64,000 nucleotides of DNA from JAKAIY01 sp963809385. GTDB taxonomy: Bacteria; Chloroflexota; Ktedonobacteria; Ktedonobacterales; JADMIN01. The stretch lies in NCBI GenBank assembly GCA_963809385.1, contig CAWEJL010000006.1, positions 62,001-126,000 of the forward strand, written 5' to 3'. Below are positions 17,506-25,979 of the stretch, in pieces. The first letter of the stretch is position 1; each line of letters starts with the position of its first letter. Both the position numbers and the translations under genes were made by a program. The notes below the pieces were generated by a model. That model saw nothing but the letters and a program-made list of their open reading frames with translations. It did not search any database and was not told the origin of the DNA.

Positions 17506-18650
17506 GCAACGGGTTTTTCTCCCCGCGCGGTGGCGCGCTGGCGCGAGTAGCGGCGCTGGCCCTCATGCTGACGCTGGCGATCCTGCCGGCTTGCGGCGGG
17601 TCGAGCGCGGCGCGGCCCAGCGCGGCGCGGCCTAGCGCGACGCGAACCAGCGCGGCCACCCCGGCGGTGACCGCCACGCCCTCGAACCCCACGGTGCGCC
17701 AGGTCTTCGAGCAGGGTGTGGCCTATCCGAAATGGGGGAATCAGGTCTACGGTGTCAACGATAGCGCCTGGCCGTCCAGTGTCCAGTCCATGCGCGACCA
17801 GACGAACGCGCGCTGGGTGGAGATGATCGTCAGCCTCGACCAGAACGGCTACAGCGCCACCAACGTCTACGCTGGCTCCGACACGATCAGCCCCGACGCG
17901 CTGTATGTCGGGGTGCTGGCGGCGCGCCAGGCGGGCCTCAATGTGTTCATCGAGCCACTGCTCAACGTGCGTAATGAGCCGGACAACTGGAGCGGGTGGG
18001 TAACATTCTCCACAGCGACGCAGGCTCAACTGTGGTTCCAGAGCTACTGGGCCGCCTACCAACCGTACGTGAAGGTGGCGAAAGCGGCCGGCGCCAGCCA
18101 AATCTCGATTGGCGCGGAGTATGACACGCTCCAGACGCAGTATCCCGACCAGTGGAAGTGGCTGACGCATCAGGTGAAGGCGGCGTTTGGCGGCCCGGTG
18201 ACCTACGACGTCAACCACTCACTCATGGGCCAGAAGGCGCCCGCCTGGATGAAGGACCCGGAGTTGAGCGCGATCGGCGTCTCGATGTACTACAGCTTGC
18301 TGAATACGCCGCGTGACCTGACGGTGGCGCAGATCGAGGCGCTGTGGAAGTCAACAGTGCTGCCGCAGCTTGACGCGCTGAGCGCGCAGGTCGGCAAGCC
18401 GGTGATCCTGACGGAGATTGGCTACCGCAACGCATCGGACGCGCTGTACGATCCGTGGACGTGGCATACGAGCGCGGCGGCCGACCCCACCCTGCAAGGC
18501 GCGGCCTACACGGCGGCGCTGGCGATGACGGCGGGTGATCCGCATATCGCGGGGCTGTACTTCTGGGCGTGGGGGAGCGGCCAGTTCCAGCCCGCCGGGC
18601 CGGCGATCCAGGCGCTGCATGACGCATGGGCGCACCCAGTGGCGGCGTAA
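17502..18650 (+). CDS. Secreted lipoprotein, GH113-like TIM-barrel glycosidase (copy b)
   Basis: 382 residues, paralogue of 11889-13031 with the same layout. The lipobox is LPAC (Cys31), followed by an Ala/Ser/Pro-rich linker with a repeated AARPS unit and then a TIM barrel. Candidate catalytic Glu are E206 in IGAEY and E305 in LTEIGYR. The YFWAWGSGQFQPAGPA end matches copy a. The start ATG (17502) overlaps the stop of the GT2 fusion gene (ATGA), and GGAGGG lies about 10 nt upstream inside that gene. This ties the hydrolase translationally to the synthase, as with cellulose-synthase operons that carry their own glucanase. The function (trimming, release or degradation of the polymer) is inferred. 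The stop codon overlaps the left 30-bp inverted repeat. Confidence 0.87.
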   Translation: MSNGFFSPRGGALARVAALALMLTLAILPACGGSSAARPSAARPSATRTSAATPAVTATPSNPTVRQVFEQGVAYPKWGNQVYGVNDSAWPSSVQSMRDQTNARWVEMIVSLDQNGYSATNVYAGSDTISPDALYVGVLAARQAGLNVFIEPLLNVRNEPDNWSGWVTFSTATQAQLWFQSYWAAYQPYVKVAKAAGASQISIGAEYDTLQTQYPDQWKWLTHQVKAAFGGPVTYDVNHSLMGQKAPAWMKDPELSAIGVSMYYSLLNTPRDLTVAQIEALWKSTVLPQLDALSAQVGKPVILTEIGYRNASDALYDPWTWHTSAAADPTLQGAAYTAALAMTAGDPHIAGLYFWAWGSGQFQPAGPAIQALHDAWAHPVAA

Positions 18651-18679
18651 TACCAATTTCGCCTCGGTTATTGTCATTT
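18650..18679 (+). repeat. Left 30-bp inverted repeat
   Basis: ATACCAATTT...TTGTCATTT; inverted copy at 20231-20260 with 28 of 30 bases matching. The outer edge starts within TAATACC, next to the GH113-like stop codon. Together the pair brackets a single lipoprotein gene. Confidence 0.85.
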
Positions 18680-18788
18680 ACCAACCTTCCGTAAAACAGC
18701 GTTTGGCTGACGCGTCATAGCATGCAGTGGCAGAATCGTCTAGCTGGAGCTGTAGCCGCTCATCGCGTGTCGAGACGGAGGGGTGGGC

Positions 18789-20096
18789 ATGTGGCGTTGG
18801 ATAGGACGTTCGCGATGCTCACAGGGAGGCGCTCAGGCAAGTCGCGCGCCCTGGCTGCTCGCACTGGCGCTCCTCTTCATGCTACCGTTATCCGCCTGCG
18901 CTCCCGGCACGACGCGCAAGACAACCGTGCGCGCCACGCCAACGAACACAGCGACCGCGGGTCCTACGCCCACCTCCACTCCCTGCATCGCTGCGACCCA
19001 ATGGCAGCCGCCCGCTGGCAACATTGGCCTGGACGACCTCGCAATGGTCAGCGCAAGTGAGGGCTGGGCAACAGGCGAACTGAATCCACTAACATTCGAC
19101 GGCAGATTACCCTCCGCAGCCATCCTCTATCATCTGGTAAACGGCCAGTGGCAGCGCCTCCCCCAGACCTACCCCGGCGCAGAGTTGCAGTCGCTCTCGA
19201 TGGATTCACCCTCCGATGGCTGGACGGTGTCGCCTTCTCCAATGAATGGCAGCGCGCATCCGCTCGTGCTGCACTATACCAGCGGCGCGTGGCGGCAAGT
19301 AGATGTGCCAGCGCTCGATGCCGTCCTGCGGCCAACCGCGACCGTGTTGGAAGCCAACATCAACACAGTCAGCGTGCGGATGTTTGGGCCACAGGCAGGC
19401 TGGATGTTCGCACAAACCAATCGTGATTCCGACACGGAGGGCGGCCCTAGGTCGCTTGTGCTGCGTTATGAGGGCGGCGCCTGGACGCTCATTCCAGGTC
19501 CCCAGGCCGCGCCGACGGTTACGCTGCTCGATTTCTCGGCGGTCTCGTCCGACGAGGCATGGATGCTGGGGACCGACAACCGCTCGGACAGCTCGACGAC
19601 GCTGTTCTACCACTTCGTCAATGGCGGCTGGGCGGTCGCGCCCCAGACCTTCTCGTTCGGCGCCTGGAATCTCACGATGCTCTCCGCGGATGAGGGTTGG
19701 GCATCGGCAAGCAAGGGCGCAAGCAACACGCTCATATTGCTCCACTACGATGGCGTGCGCTGGGCGCAGTTCGTTGGCCCCACCGTCTGGAGCGCTCAGG
19801 ACGAGACGCCGACAGGACTCGCCTTCGCGATTGGGCCGGGTATCACCTGGATGGTCACCTCCTCACCAGAGACAATTGGCCTCTGGCAGGAAACCGACAG
19901 TCACTGGAGCCCGGTCGCCTGGCCCTATCAAGACATGGTCCCAACCACGCTCGCGCCTAGCGCACGCGGCGAGCTCTGGGGCATTGGCGACATCAACCAC
20001 GTGCGTGGATGCGCGCCGTCACTCGTCATCGCTGTCCCGCAGGGCGTCTTCCTCCACGAGGTGAACGGGACGTGGACGCGCCAGGTGTTGCCGTAG
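18789..20096 (+). CDS. Lipoprotein with beta-propeller-like repeats
   Basis: 435 residues. An N-terminal signal ends with lipobox LSAC, then a Thr/Pro linker, then repeated units of the type (S)xDEGWAxG...LxHYxxGxW. Examples are VSASEGWATGE, DSPSDGWTVS, SSDEAWMLG and SADEGWASAS, each followed by a strand pair ending in Gly-x-Trp. This is the pattern of YCF48/BNR-like six- or seven-bladed propellers in surface lipoproteins of Chloroflexota. It is likely anchored outside the membrane, with an unknown ligand. I chose ATG at 18789 because GGAGGGGTGGGC is directly ahead, though a GTG six bases earlier is possible. The whole gene lies between the 30-bp inverted repeats at 18650 and 20231. Confidence 0.8.
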   Translation: MWRWIGRSRCSQGGAQASRAPWLLALALLFMLPLSACAPGTTRKTTVRATPTNTATAGPTPTSTPCIAATQWQPPAGNIGLDDLAMVSASEGWATGELNPLTFDGRLPSAAILYHLVNGQWQRLPQTYPGAELQSLSMDSPSDGWTVSPSPMNGSAHPLVLHYTSGAWRQVDVPALDAVLRPTATVLEANINTVSVRMFGPQAGWMFAQTNRDSDTEGGPRSLVLRYEGGAWTLIPGPQAAPTVTLLDFSAVSSDEAWMLGTDNRSDSSTTLFYHFVNGGWAVAPQTFSFGAWNLTMLSADEGWASASKGASNTLILLHYDGVRWAQFVGPTVWSAQDETPTGLAFAIGPGITWMVTSSPETIGLWQETDSHWSPVAWPYQDMVPTTLAPSARGELWGIGDINHVRGCAPSLVIAVPQGVFLHEVNGTWTRQVLP

Positions 20097-20230
20097 ACGC
20101 ATGCCCCTCTCGTGAACCGCTCATTACTCTAGACCGGAACAACCCGCACGAGGCGATGTGATGCCGGTTTCGCATGGACTGTTGTTGAAAGGCGGTCGCA
20201 AGCCCCGACAGCGGAGCCTGGTCTGATGCC

Positions 20231-20260
20231 AAATGACAATAACCGAGACGGAATTGGTAT
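20231..20260 (-). repeat. Right 30-bp inverted repeat
   Basis: AAATGACAATAACCGAG, then a mismatch, CG, a mismatch and AATTGGTAT; matches the reverse complement of 18650-18679 in 28 of 30 positions. It is followed by AATACC, so the outer end reads GGTATAATACC. Confidence 0.85.
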
Positions 20261-20267
20261 AATACCG

Positions 20268-20313
20268 CCTCGCCTCACCCCTTGCCCTCCTCTCCCTACG
20301 AGGCGAGGGGACA
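20268..20313. repeat. Family A palindromic repeat
   Basis: CGCCTCACCCCTTGCCC... with the matching CTACGAGGCGAGGGG. It sits 8 bp after the right inverted repeat and 8 bp before the stop of the response regulator gene on the other strand. Confidence 0.65.
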
Positions 20314-20320
20314 GCGCCGT

Positions 20321-20926
20321 TTAAAGCCAGCCGTTGCGCTCGGCGGCCTGGGCGGCTTCGATGCGGTTCTGGCCGCCCGTCTTCTGGATCGCCGAGGAGA
20401 GGTAGTTGCGGACGGTGCCTTCGGAGAGAACGAGGGTAGCGGCAATCTCAGCGACACTCGCCCCGCGCGCCGCGACCGCCAGCACCGCCCGCTCGCGCTC
20501 CGTCAGCGGGTTATCCCCAGCGCTCAGCGCGCTCAGCGCCAGCGCCGGGTCCACCACGCGCTCGCCCGCCATCACCCGCCGGATCGCGGCGGCAAGCTGC
20601 GCGGCGGGCGCGTCCTTCACCAGGAAGCCTGCTACTCCGCTCTCCATCGCCCGCCGCAGGTAGCCCGGCCGCCCAAAGGTCGTGAGGATGATGATCTTGC
20701 AGGCCGGCAGCCGCTGATGAAGCGCCGCCGCGACCGCCAGCCCATCCATCCCCGGCATCTCGATGTCCAGCAGCGCCACGTCCGGCTGCGTCGCCAGCGC
20801 CAGCGCCAGCGCCTCATCGCCGCGCGCGGCCTCACCCGCGATCTCGATATCCGGCTCCAGCGCCAGCAGCGCCGCCAGCGCCCCGCGCACCATCGCCTGG
20901 TCCTCCGCCAGTAGCGCCCGGATCAT
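20321..20926 (-). CDS. NarL/DesR-type response regulator
   Basis: 201 residues. The receiver domain (1-120) has acidic pocket residues in AEDQAM, the phospho-acceptor Asp in VALLDIEMPG (about residue 54), the Thr in IILTTFG and the Lys in FLVKDAP. The C-terminal LuxR-type HTH (about 140-200) reads LTERERAVLAVAARGASVAEIAATLVLSEGTVRNYLSSAIQKTG. Phosphorylation by the adjacent histidine kinase should promote dimer binding to DNA. Its start overlaps the kinase stop by four bases (ATGA), so the two are translationally coupled. DesR-like regulators often control membrane-fluidity genes or ABC exporters, but no obvious target other than the neighbouring small membrane protein is nearby. Confidence 0.93.
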   Translation of the reverse strand: MIRALLAEDQAMVRGALAALLALEPDIEIAGEAARGDEALALALATQPDVALLDIEMPGMDGLAVAAALHQRLPACKIIILTTFGRPGYLRRAMESGVAGFLVKDAPAAQLAAAIRRVMAGERVVDPALALSALSAGDNPLTERERAVLAVAARGASVAEIAATLVLSEGTVRNYLSSAIQKTGGQNRIEAAQAAERNGWL

Positions 20927-22152
20927 CGCGTTCCGCTCCTTTCCACCGGCCCATCCACAGCGGCCGCATTCCCACCATTCTGACCACCGCCCACCGGCAG
21001 CGCGACACGCAGGCTGTAGCCGCCGCCCACCTTCGGCCCCGCCTGTAGCTCCCCGCCGAGCGCCGCCACCCGCTCCGCCAGCCCGCGCAGCCCGTTGCCC
21101 GGCGCGTCCGGCGTCTCCGCGCCCTGGCCATCATCCTCGATCAGCAGCGTCACCCATCCTGCGCGCTCGTCCAGCGTGATCGCGCAGGAGCGCGCGCGGC
21201 TGTGACGGATGACGTTCGTCACCCCCTCGCGCACGGCCCAGGCCAGCGCCGTCTCCACCGCACCCGGCGGCTGGAGCTCCTCGCCGCGCATGACGCAGGC
21301 CACGCCCGCCGCCGCCAGCAACTCGCGCGCCGCCGCCAGCTCCCGCGCTAGCGTCATCTGGCGGTAGCCCGCGACCGCCGCGCGGACATCGCGCAACGCC
21401 TGCCGCGCGGCGCGCTCGATGTCCGCCAGCTCGGCCTGGGCGCGCTCTGGGGCCGAAGTGGCCAGCCGCCCCGCCAGCTCGCTCTTCAGCGCGATCAGCG
21501 AGAGCGTGTGGCCCAGCAGGTCATGCAGGTCGCGCGCGAAGCGCAGCCGCTCATCAGTAATGGCCAGGCGCGCCAGCTCCCGCCGGGCGAGGCGCAGCTC
21601 GCGGTTGGTGGTGAAGGACCAGCGCATGCCCATAACCGTGACGCCAACGACGGCGATCAGCCCGGCGTTCTGGAGCGCGGTCGTCAGCGAGGGGGAGCCG
21701 TGGGAGAGGCTCCCATCAATCGGGAGCAGGCACAATAGCGCGGTCGCCACCAGCGCGGGAAGGATCGGGAGGCGGCGCGCGGCGGTGACGACGGCGAAGA
21801 TGAACAGCGTATCCCACGCGATATTCAGCCCCAGCGTCATCGCCAGGGCCAGCGCGGTGATCAGCGCGGCGGGCAGCGCGCGCAGCCAGAGCGGTTGCGG
21901 CGCGGGCGCCCCCGTCATCGCGAACTCACGCGCGTCGGCGCCGGTGGCCCAGAGATAGATCGCCAGGAAGAGGGCCACACCAGCCAGCGACAGCGTGACG
22001 CGCCCCGCCGACCGCGAGGAGAGCGCGTCCGACACCGGCGGGATCAGCGCGATCAGCCAGACCGACGACACCAGCCACGCCATCAGCGTCAGTACCTGTG
22101 TGGAGCGCCGCTCGCTCGCTGACGCCCGCCCTATGTCCGCGCCGCGCTCCAT
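20923..22152 (-). CDS. DesK-type sensor histidine kinase
   Basis: 409 residues. About five to six N-terminal transmembrane helices (residues 15-190) form the sensor, with almost no extracytoplasmic loops, as in DesK membrane thermosensors. The HisKA_3 dimerisation domain contains the phospho-acceptor His in FARDLHDLLGHTLSLIALK. The ATP-binding domain shows the N box (VTNVIRHSRA), the G1 box (IEDDGQGA) and G2 (GNGLRGLAERV). It should autophosphorylate and pass phosphate to the overlapping response regulator downstream. The start ATG follows AGGAGGGCGAAGCG. The stimulus is unknown; the sensor topology suggests membrane state or a membrane-active compound. Confidence 0.93.
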   Translation of the reverse strand: MERGADIGRASASERRSTQVLTLMAWLVSSVWLIALIPPVSDALSSRSAGRVTLSLAGVALFLAIYLWATGADAREFAMTGAPAPQPLWLRALPAALITALALAMTLGLNIAWDTLFIFAVVTAARRLPILPALVATALLCLLPIDGSLSHGSPSLTTALQNAGLIAVVGVTVMGMRWSFTTNRELRLARRELARLAITDERLRFARDLHDLLGHTLSLIALKSELAGRLATSAPERAQAELADIERAARQALRDVRAAVAGYRQMTLARELAAARELLAAAGVACVMRGEELQPPGAVETALAWAVREGVTNVIRHSRARSCAITLDERAGWVTLLIEDDGQGAETPDAPGNGLRGLAERVAALGGELQAGPKVGGGYSLRVALPVGGGQNGGNAAAVDGPVERSGTR

Positions 22153-22225
22153 CGCTTCGCCCTCCTGCTACTCTGGTCCTCGCCCTATCGCAGTGTACGC
22201 TATCCGTCCCCCACCTTTACAGCCG

Positions 22226-22266
22226 GAACCCCCTCGCCCCGCGGGGCGAGGGGGCAGGGGGACGCC
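22226..22266. repeat. Family A palindromic repeat
   Basis: CCCTCGCCCCG directly abuts its own inverse CGGGGCGAGGG, giving an 11-bp perfect palindrome, followed by GGGCAGGGGGA. Located between the small membrane protein gene and the histidine kinase. Confidence 0.75.
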
Positions 22267-22279
22267 GCTTCCCGTCGCG

Positions 22280-22744
22280 TCACTTCGCCGCTGAGGCGCC
22301 GCGCCGCCCTGGCAGCAGGCCCACGAGCCAGAGGACACCACCGACGCCGATGCTGGCGACGACCGCCCAGTCCGTGATGTCATGCACGCCAACCGAATTT
22401 GGGTCGGGGTTGATGGCGCCCAGGATGATGAACACGGTGACGGTGGCAAGCTGGAAGAGCGCCAGGGCGGTTATGCCGTTGCGGACACCGCGCGTGACGC
22501 CCCGGCTCAACAGCGACATCGCCAGCGGAACCAGGACGATCAGCGGCAGCAGGTGCAGCAGGTCAATGATCAGGCCCCAGACAGGCGGGATGGGCTGGAT
22601 GAAGGCGCCATTCAGCCAGCCGATGCCAGCGGCCAGGATGACGATTCCGGCGATCTGGAGGCGGCTCGCGGGAGTGACGGCTCGCGCGCGGGTGGGCGCG
22701 GCGGGTGTCGTGGTGGACGGTGTGGTTGAGGTGAACATAGCCAT
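22280..22744 (-). CDS. Unknown four-helix membrane protein
   Basis: About 154 residues after a Thr/Pro-rich N-terminus. It has four clear transmembrane helices (about 33-55, 62-82, 95-118 and 128-148) and short loops, one containing NPDPNSVGVHD. I do not recognise a family; its size and topology resemble small DUF-type membrane proteins found near two-component systems. I chose ATG at 22744 because AAGGAG lies about 8 nt ahead; an upstream open frame of 45 codons has no ribosome site. It is on the same strand as the DesK/DesR pair 127 bp downstream, with a family A repeat in the gap, so it may be regulated by or with them. Confidence 0.75.
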   Translation of the reverse strand: MAMFTSTTPSTTTPAAPTRARAVTPASRLQIAGIVILAAGIGWLNGAFIQPIPPVWGLIIDLLHLLPLIVLVPLAMSLLSRGVTRGVRNGITALALFQLATVTVFIILGAINPDPNSVGVHDITDWAVVASIGVGGVLWLVGLLPGRRGASAAK

Positions 22745-23141
22745 GATGAGCGCTCCTTGTGGCTGGCGAGCGCCCGCGTTCCCGTCCAGATGCGGGAAGT
22801 TCGTGGCGCCGCGCCGTGCTGTCTCCGATGCCACAAGTGTAGGCGGGAAGGCCCGATGTCCGGTAGTGAGCAATGTCATGAGTCGCGTATGACAGTTGCC
22901 ATATCACGGCGCCGCTGCGCGCCAGCCGAAGCGCTCCGACTGGTCAGGACACGCGATCGGCATGGAAAGCCTCCTAAGCTGACGTTTGTGACCAGGTTGG
23001 AAATATCGCGCGGCTATGCGAGACGGCGCTGTGAGCCATGCGAGCGACGATATTCTGAAGGGAGCGCGCGGAAAGGGAGTCCGCGTGTGGCAAGGAAAAG
23101 GGGAAAACGCTCTCGGCCATGCTGGCGAAAGGAGGAGCAGT
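22745..23141. other. Divergent intergenic region
   Basis: 397 bp between a minus-strand membrane protein and a plus-strand deacetylase. Open frames present carry no recognisable motif. Promoters for both genes should lie here. I see no strong hairpin or repeat. Confidence 0.4.
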
Positions 23142-24109
23142 ATGCGCCTGAAACACTGGCTAGGTCGCATGAGTCCGCGCGGGCATCATTCGGTCGTAGT
23201 CGCGATAGCGCTGCTCATCGTAATCGTAGGATGTGGCTCCCCTTCAGTGTCGCCAGGCCCTACGCCGACCGCGCAGGCGACACCTTCCCCGACCGCGACA
23301 GCCACCGTCACGCCAACGCCGACCATCGCGCCGACCGCCACACCGCGACCTACCCCCACCCCAAAGCCAACTCCCAGACCGACTCCCAGACCGACTCCCA
23401 AACCAACTCCCAAACCAACCCCAAACCAACCCCTAAGCCAACTCCAACCCCATCGCCCACCGCGTGTATCCCCGAACCGGGCGTGCAGCCGGTGTCAGCG
23501 ACGGTCATCGGCTCCTTCGCGACCAGCGCGCGCGAGGTGGTCCTCACCTTCGACTCGGACGGCGGCAGCGCAGGCAACGCCGCGCGCTACCTCGATATCC
23601 TGAGCGCGCGGCAGATCCACGCGACGTGGTTCCTGACTGGCGATTTCGCGCGGGCGAACCCCAGCCTGGTCCGGCGGATACTCAACGAGGGGCAAGACAT
23701 CGGCAATCACACACTCGATCATGCCGACCTCACCAAGCCAGCGCGCACGGATAGCTTTGTCTGCTCCGAGATCACGCAAGCGAACCACATCATCGCGGGC
23801 ATCACTGGGCAGACGACGCGCCCGTACTTCCGGCCACCCTATGGCCGCTACAACACGCAGACACGCACCCTCGCGGCGCGGCTGGGGTACCGGACGATCA
23901 CCTGGAATATTGATCCCCAGGACTGGGACGCCGCCACTACGGCGCAAGATATCCTGGACCGCGTGCTCAACAGCCCCAACCTCAAGCCAGGGGCGATCAT
24001 CCTGATGCACGTCAATAGTCCGCATGAGGCGGAGGCGCTCGATGCGGTGATCGCTGGCCTCGAACAGCGTGGCTACACCATCGTCCCGCTGAGCCACTTC
24101 CTGGGATAA
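23142..24109 (+). CDS. NodB-like polysaccharide deacetylase lipoprotein, one frameshift
   Basis: The signal peptide ends in a VGC lipobox, followed by a long Thr-Pro/Lys-Pro linker encoded by simple repeats and a NodB homology domain. Catalytic-site motifs are LTFDSDGG (motif 1, normally TFDDG), NHTLDHAD (motif 2, metal-binding His pair), RPPYGRYN (motif 3) and LMHVNSPHE near the end (motif 5 His). The linker and deacetylase domain are in different frames. The break is in the CCCC-rich linker near 23415-23445, where a homopolymer error is easy. ATG at 23142 has AAAGGAGGA ahead. It should remove N- or O-acetyl groups from cell-wall or secreted glycans outside the cell. It is divergent from the DesK/DesR group. 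Confidence 0.85.
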
Positions 24110-24136
24110 TCAGCGGGCGTGGCGTCGCGGCTCACG

Positions 24137-25114
24137 TTAGTCCATCACCGCCCGCAGCGCCTGCCACACCGTCTCCGGCGCCAGCCGCCCCAGGTCGCCG
24201 CCTGGCGCGCGCAGAGCCGTCACGCGCGGGCCGAGCGGCGACCAGCGGGCGGGGTCAGTCGGGCCGAAGATGGCGACGGTGGGGGCGCCGAGCATACCGG
24301 CCAGATGCGAGACGCCCGAATCATTCCCCACATACCCCACGCAGCGCGCCAGCAGCGCCGCCAGCGCCCCAACCTCCAGCCCGCGCGCGAGAGGCAGCGC
24401 GACGCCCGCGTGGGCGAGAACAGCGCCCGCCACGCCCGCGTCGGCCTCGCCCGCCAGCAGCAGCGGGGTAAAGCCCGCCTGGCGCGCCATCTCCGCCAGC
24501 GCGGCGAAGCGCTCCGGCGGCCAGCGTTTGGCCGCGCCGCCGCTGCCGGGATGCAGCGCCACCACCCTCGCGTCCGGCAGCCCCAGCCGCCGCCAGACCC
24601 GCTCCGCCTGCCGCGCGTCCGCTTCGGGCCAGCGCAGCGGCGGCAGCGCGCGCCAGAGGGTGGCGGGGTCGCCGGGGACGGCGGCGCCGAGCGGGGTCAG
24701 CGCGCGCGCCAGCCACAGCGCGGTATGCTCCGGCGGTCTGCCGGGCAGTTCGGGCGGTCTGCCGGGCCCAACGATCACCTGACCGGCGCCCAGACGGCGG
24801 AGGGTGGAGGCGAGCGCGCCGTCGGGGTCGGGCGCCCAGGCGGCGATGGCGCCCGCGCCAGTCAGCGCCGCGCGCGCCCGCTCGGTCAGCCGCTCCGAAG
24901 TGGTGGCGGGGTCGAAAAGCGCCGCCCAGTCCGGCAGATCCCAGGGCCAGGCGTCATCCGCCAGGCCGGAGGACAGCGCCAGCGGCAGGACATCCGCGCG
25001 GGCGACGAAGGTCAGGCGGGCGTCCGGCGCCCAGCGCCGCAGCAGGGCGAGCGCGGGCAGCGTCATCAGGGTGTCGCCGAGCGCGCCGGGGCGGATGACC
25101 GTGATCTGGCGCAT
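24137..25114 (-). CDS. GT9 (heptosyltransferase-like) glycosyltransferase
   Basis: 325 residues with the GT-B fold of family 9. The N-terminal motif is IRPGALGDTLMTLPAL, with the catalytic-type Asp. The C-terminal nucleotide-sugar site includes ALHPGSGGAAKRWPPERF, LLAGEADAG and NDSGVSHLAGMLGAPTVAIFGPTDPARWSP. Enzymes of this family transfer heptose or other sugars in the cytoplasm to lipid-linked acceptors. In a lineage not known for classical LPS it more likely builds another glycolipid or exopolysaccharide. Its start is 7 bp after the stop of the CGNR regulator, whose last codons contain the GGAGGAATAA ribosome site. The two genes therefore form an operon. Confidence 0.9.
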   Translation of the reverse strand: MRQITVIRPGALGDTLMTLPALALLRRWAPDARLTFVARADVLPLALSSGLADDAWPWDLPDWAALFDPATTSERLTERARAALTGAGAIAAWAPDPDGALASTLRRLGAGQVIVGPGRPPELPGRPPEHTALWLARALTPLGAAVPGDPATLWRALPPLRWPEADARQAERVWRRLGLPDARVVALHPGSGGAAKRWPPERFAALAEMARQAGFTPLLLAGEADAGVAGAVLAHAGVALPLARGLEVGALAALLARCVGYVGNDSGVSHLAGMLGAPTVAIFGPTDPARWSPLGPRVTALRAPGGDLGRLAPETVWQALRAVMD

Positions 25115-25120
25115 CGCGCG

Positions 25121-25754
25121 TTATTCCTCCACGCGCGTCGCGGTGAGGCGCTGGGCATGGCGGCGCTGCTTGGCGCGATTGCCGCAATCGCCCATCGAGC
25201 ACCAGCGGCGGCTGCGGTTGCGGCTGGTATCGAGGAAGAGCCAGCCGCAGCCATGCTCGTCGGCGCACTGCCCGATCCGGTCGCGCGCCTCGGAGGTGAG
25301 CAATCCGGCGGCTGAGAGCGCCACCGCGCGCGCCGGCCAGTCCAGCGCGACGCGATCGAGCGGCCACTCCCAGGTGAAAGCGCCGCCAGCGGCGACGACG
25401 CGCGGCCCCGCGGAAAGCTGTCCCTAGCGCGGCGTTGAGCGTCGCCAGGTCGACAGGCGGGGCTGGCTGCTGGACGATCAGCGCGACGAAGATGCGGTAG
25501 ATCGCCTCGCGCAGCGCGATGGCGCGCGCCAGCGCCCGCCGCGCCTCGTCGGGACGCTCCGCGGCCACCCGCGCCAGCGCGCGCGCCTCGGCCTCGGAGG
25601 CGATGCCCGCGCGCCGCGCCCACGACACCAGATCGCCGTAGGTACCGAGCCGCTCCTCGGGGTGGTCGCTGGCGTGGTCGCCTACCGTGTTCGTGAAGTC
25701 GAGGCAGAGCTGCCCAGCGGGCGCTTCCGCCAGCGCATCACCCGCGCCGTCCAT
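25121..25754 (-). CDS. ABATE/CGNR zinc-finger putative regulator, one frameshift
   Basis: The N-terminal ABATE domain begins with GQLCLDFTNTVGDH and is helical up to about residue 110. The C-terminal CGNR zinc finger reads CADEHGCGWLFLDTSRN...WCSMGDCGNRAKQRRH, with four Cys ligands. The two halves are in different frames, with the break near 25405-25420 in a run of C/G. Rejoined length (about 210 residues) matches the family, so the frameshift is probably an assembly error. CGNR proteins are thought to be DNA-binding stress regulators; the target is unknown. ATG at 25754 follows AAAGGTGTGAG. The stop TAA at 25121 precedes the GT9 start by 7 bp. It is divergent from the DinB-like gene, sharing the operator region. 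Confidence 0.82.
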
Positions 25755-25870
25755 CGTCTCACACCTTTCATCTCATCATGCCTCCAGGGCCTGTGAATTG
25801 TTCCGTTCCGCGCGCCACGCGAGAGAATTTAAACCTGCGAAGGCGGTCTTCGTTGCCGCCACTCCGCTGA

Positions 25871-25899
25871 TAACCACCAATGTACCTATTGACAGGTTA
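25871..25899 (+). promoter_or_regulatory. Operator-like palindrome O1 of DinB paralogue 1
   Basis: 29-bp imperfect palindrome with outer half-sites TAACC and AGGTTA. The -35-like TTGACA (25889-25894) lies inside its right half. Same motif at 25920, 26631 and 26680. Confidence 0.75.
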
Positions 25900-25918
25900 T
25901 ACCATAGCGGGGTAGGCT
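25889..25918 (+). promoter_or_regulatory. Predicted promoter of DinB paralogue 1
   Basis: TTGACA (25889-25894) is followed after 18 nt by TAGGCT (25913-25918), a weak -10. The equivalent promoter of paralogue 2 has TTGACA, a 17-nt gap and TACACT. Confidence 0.5.
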
Positions 25919-25919
25919 G

Positions 25920-25947
25920 TAACCAGCAAATCGTCTATAGCAGGTTA
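25920..25947 (+). promoter_or_regulatory. Operator-like palindrome O2 of DinB paralogue 1
   Basis: 28-bp palindrome, TAACCAGC...GCAGGTTA. It starts 49 bp after O1, the same distance as in paralogue 2, and lies just downstream of the presumed -10, where a repressor would block transcription. Confidence 0.75.
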
Positions 25948-25979
25948 TACCTGCGCCGACTCCATGGGGAGCGCACGCG

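Noticed and set aside
23380..23450. Short repeat block resembling a CRISPR-like array in the NodB gene
   Set aside because: It is a coding Thr-Pro/Lys-Pro linker with 12-bp periodicity; no spacers.
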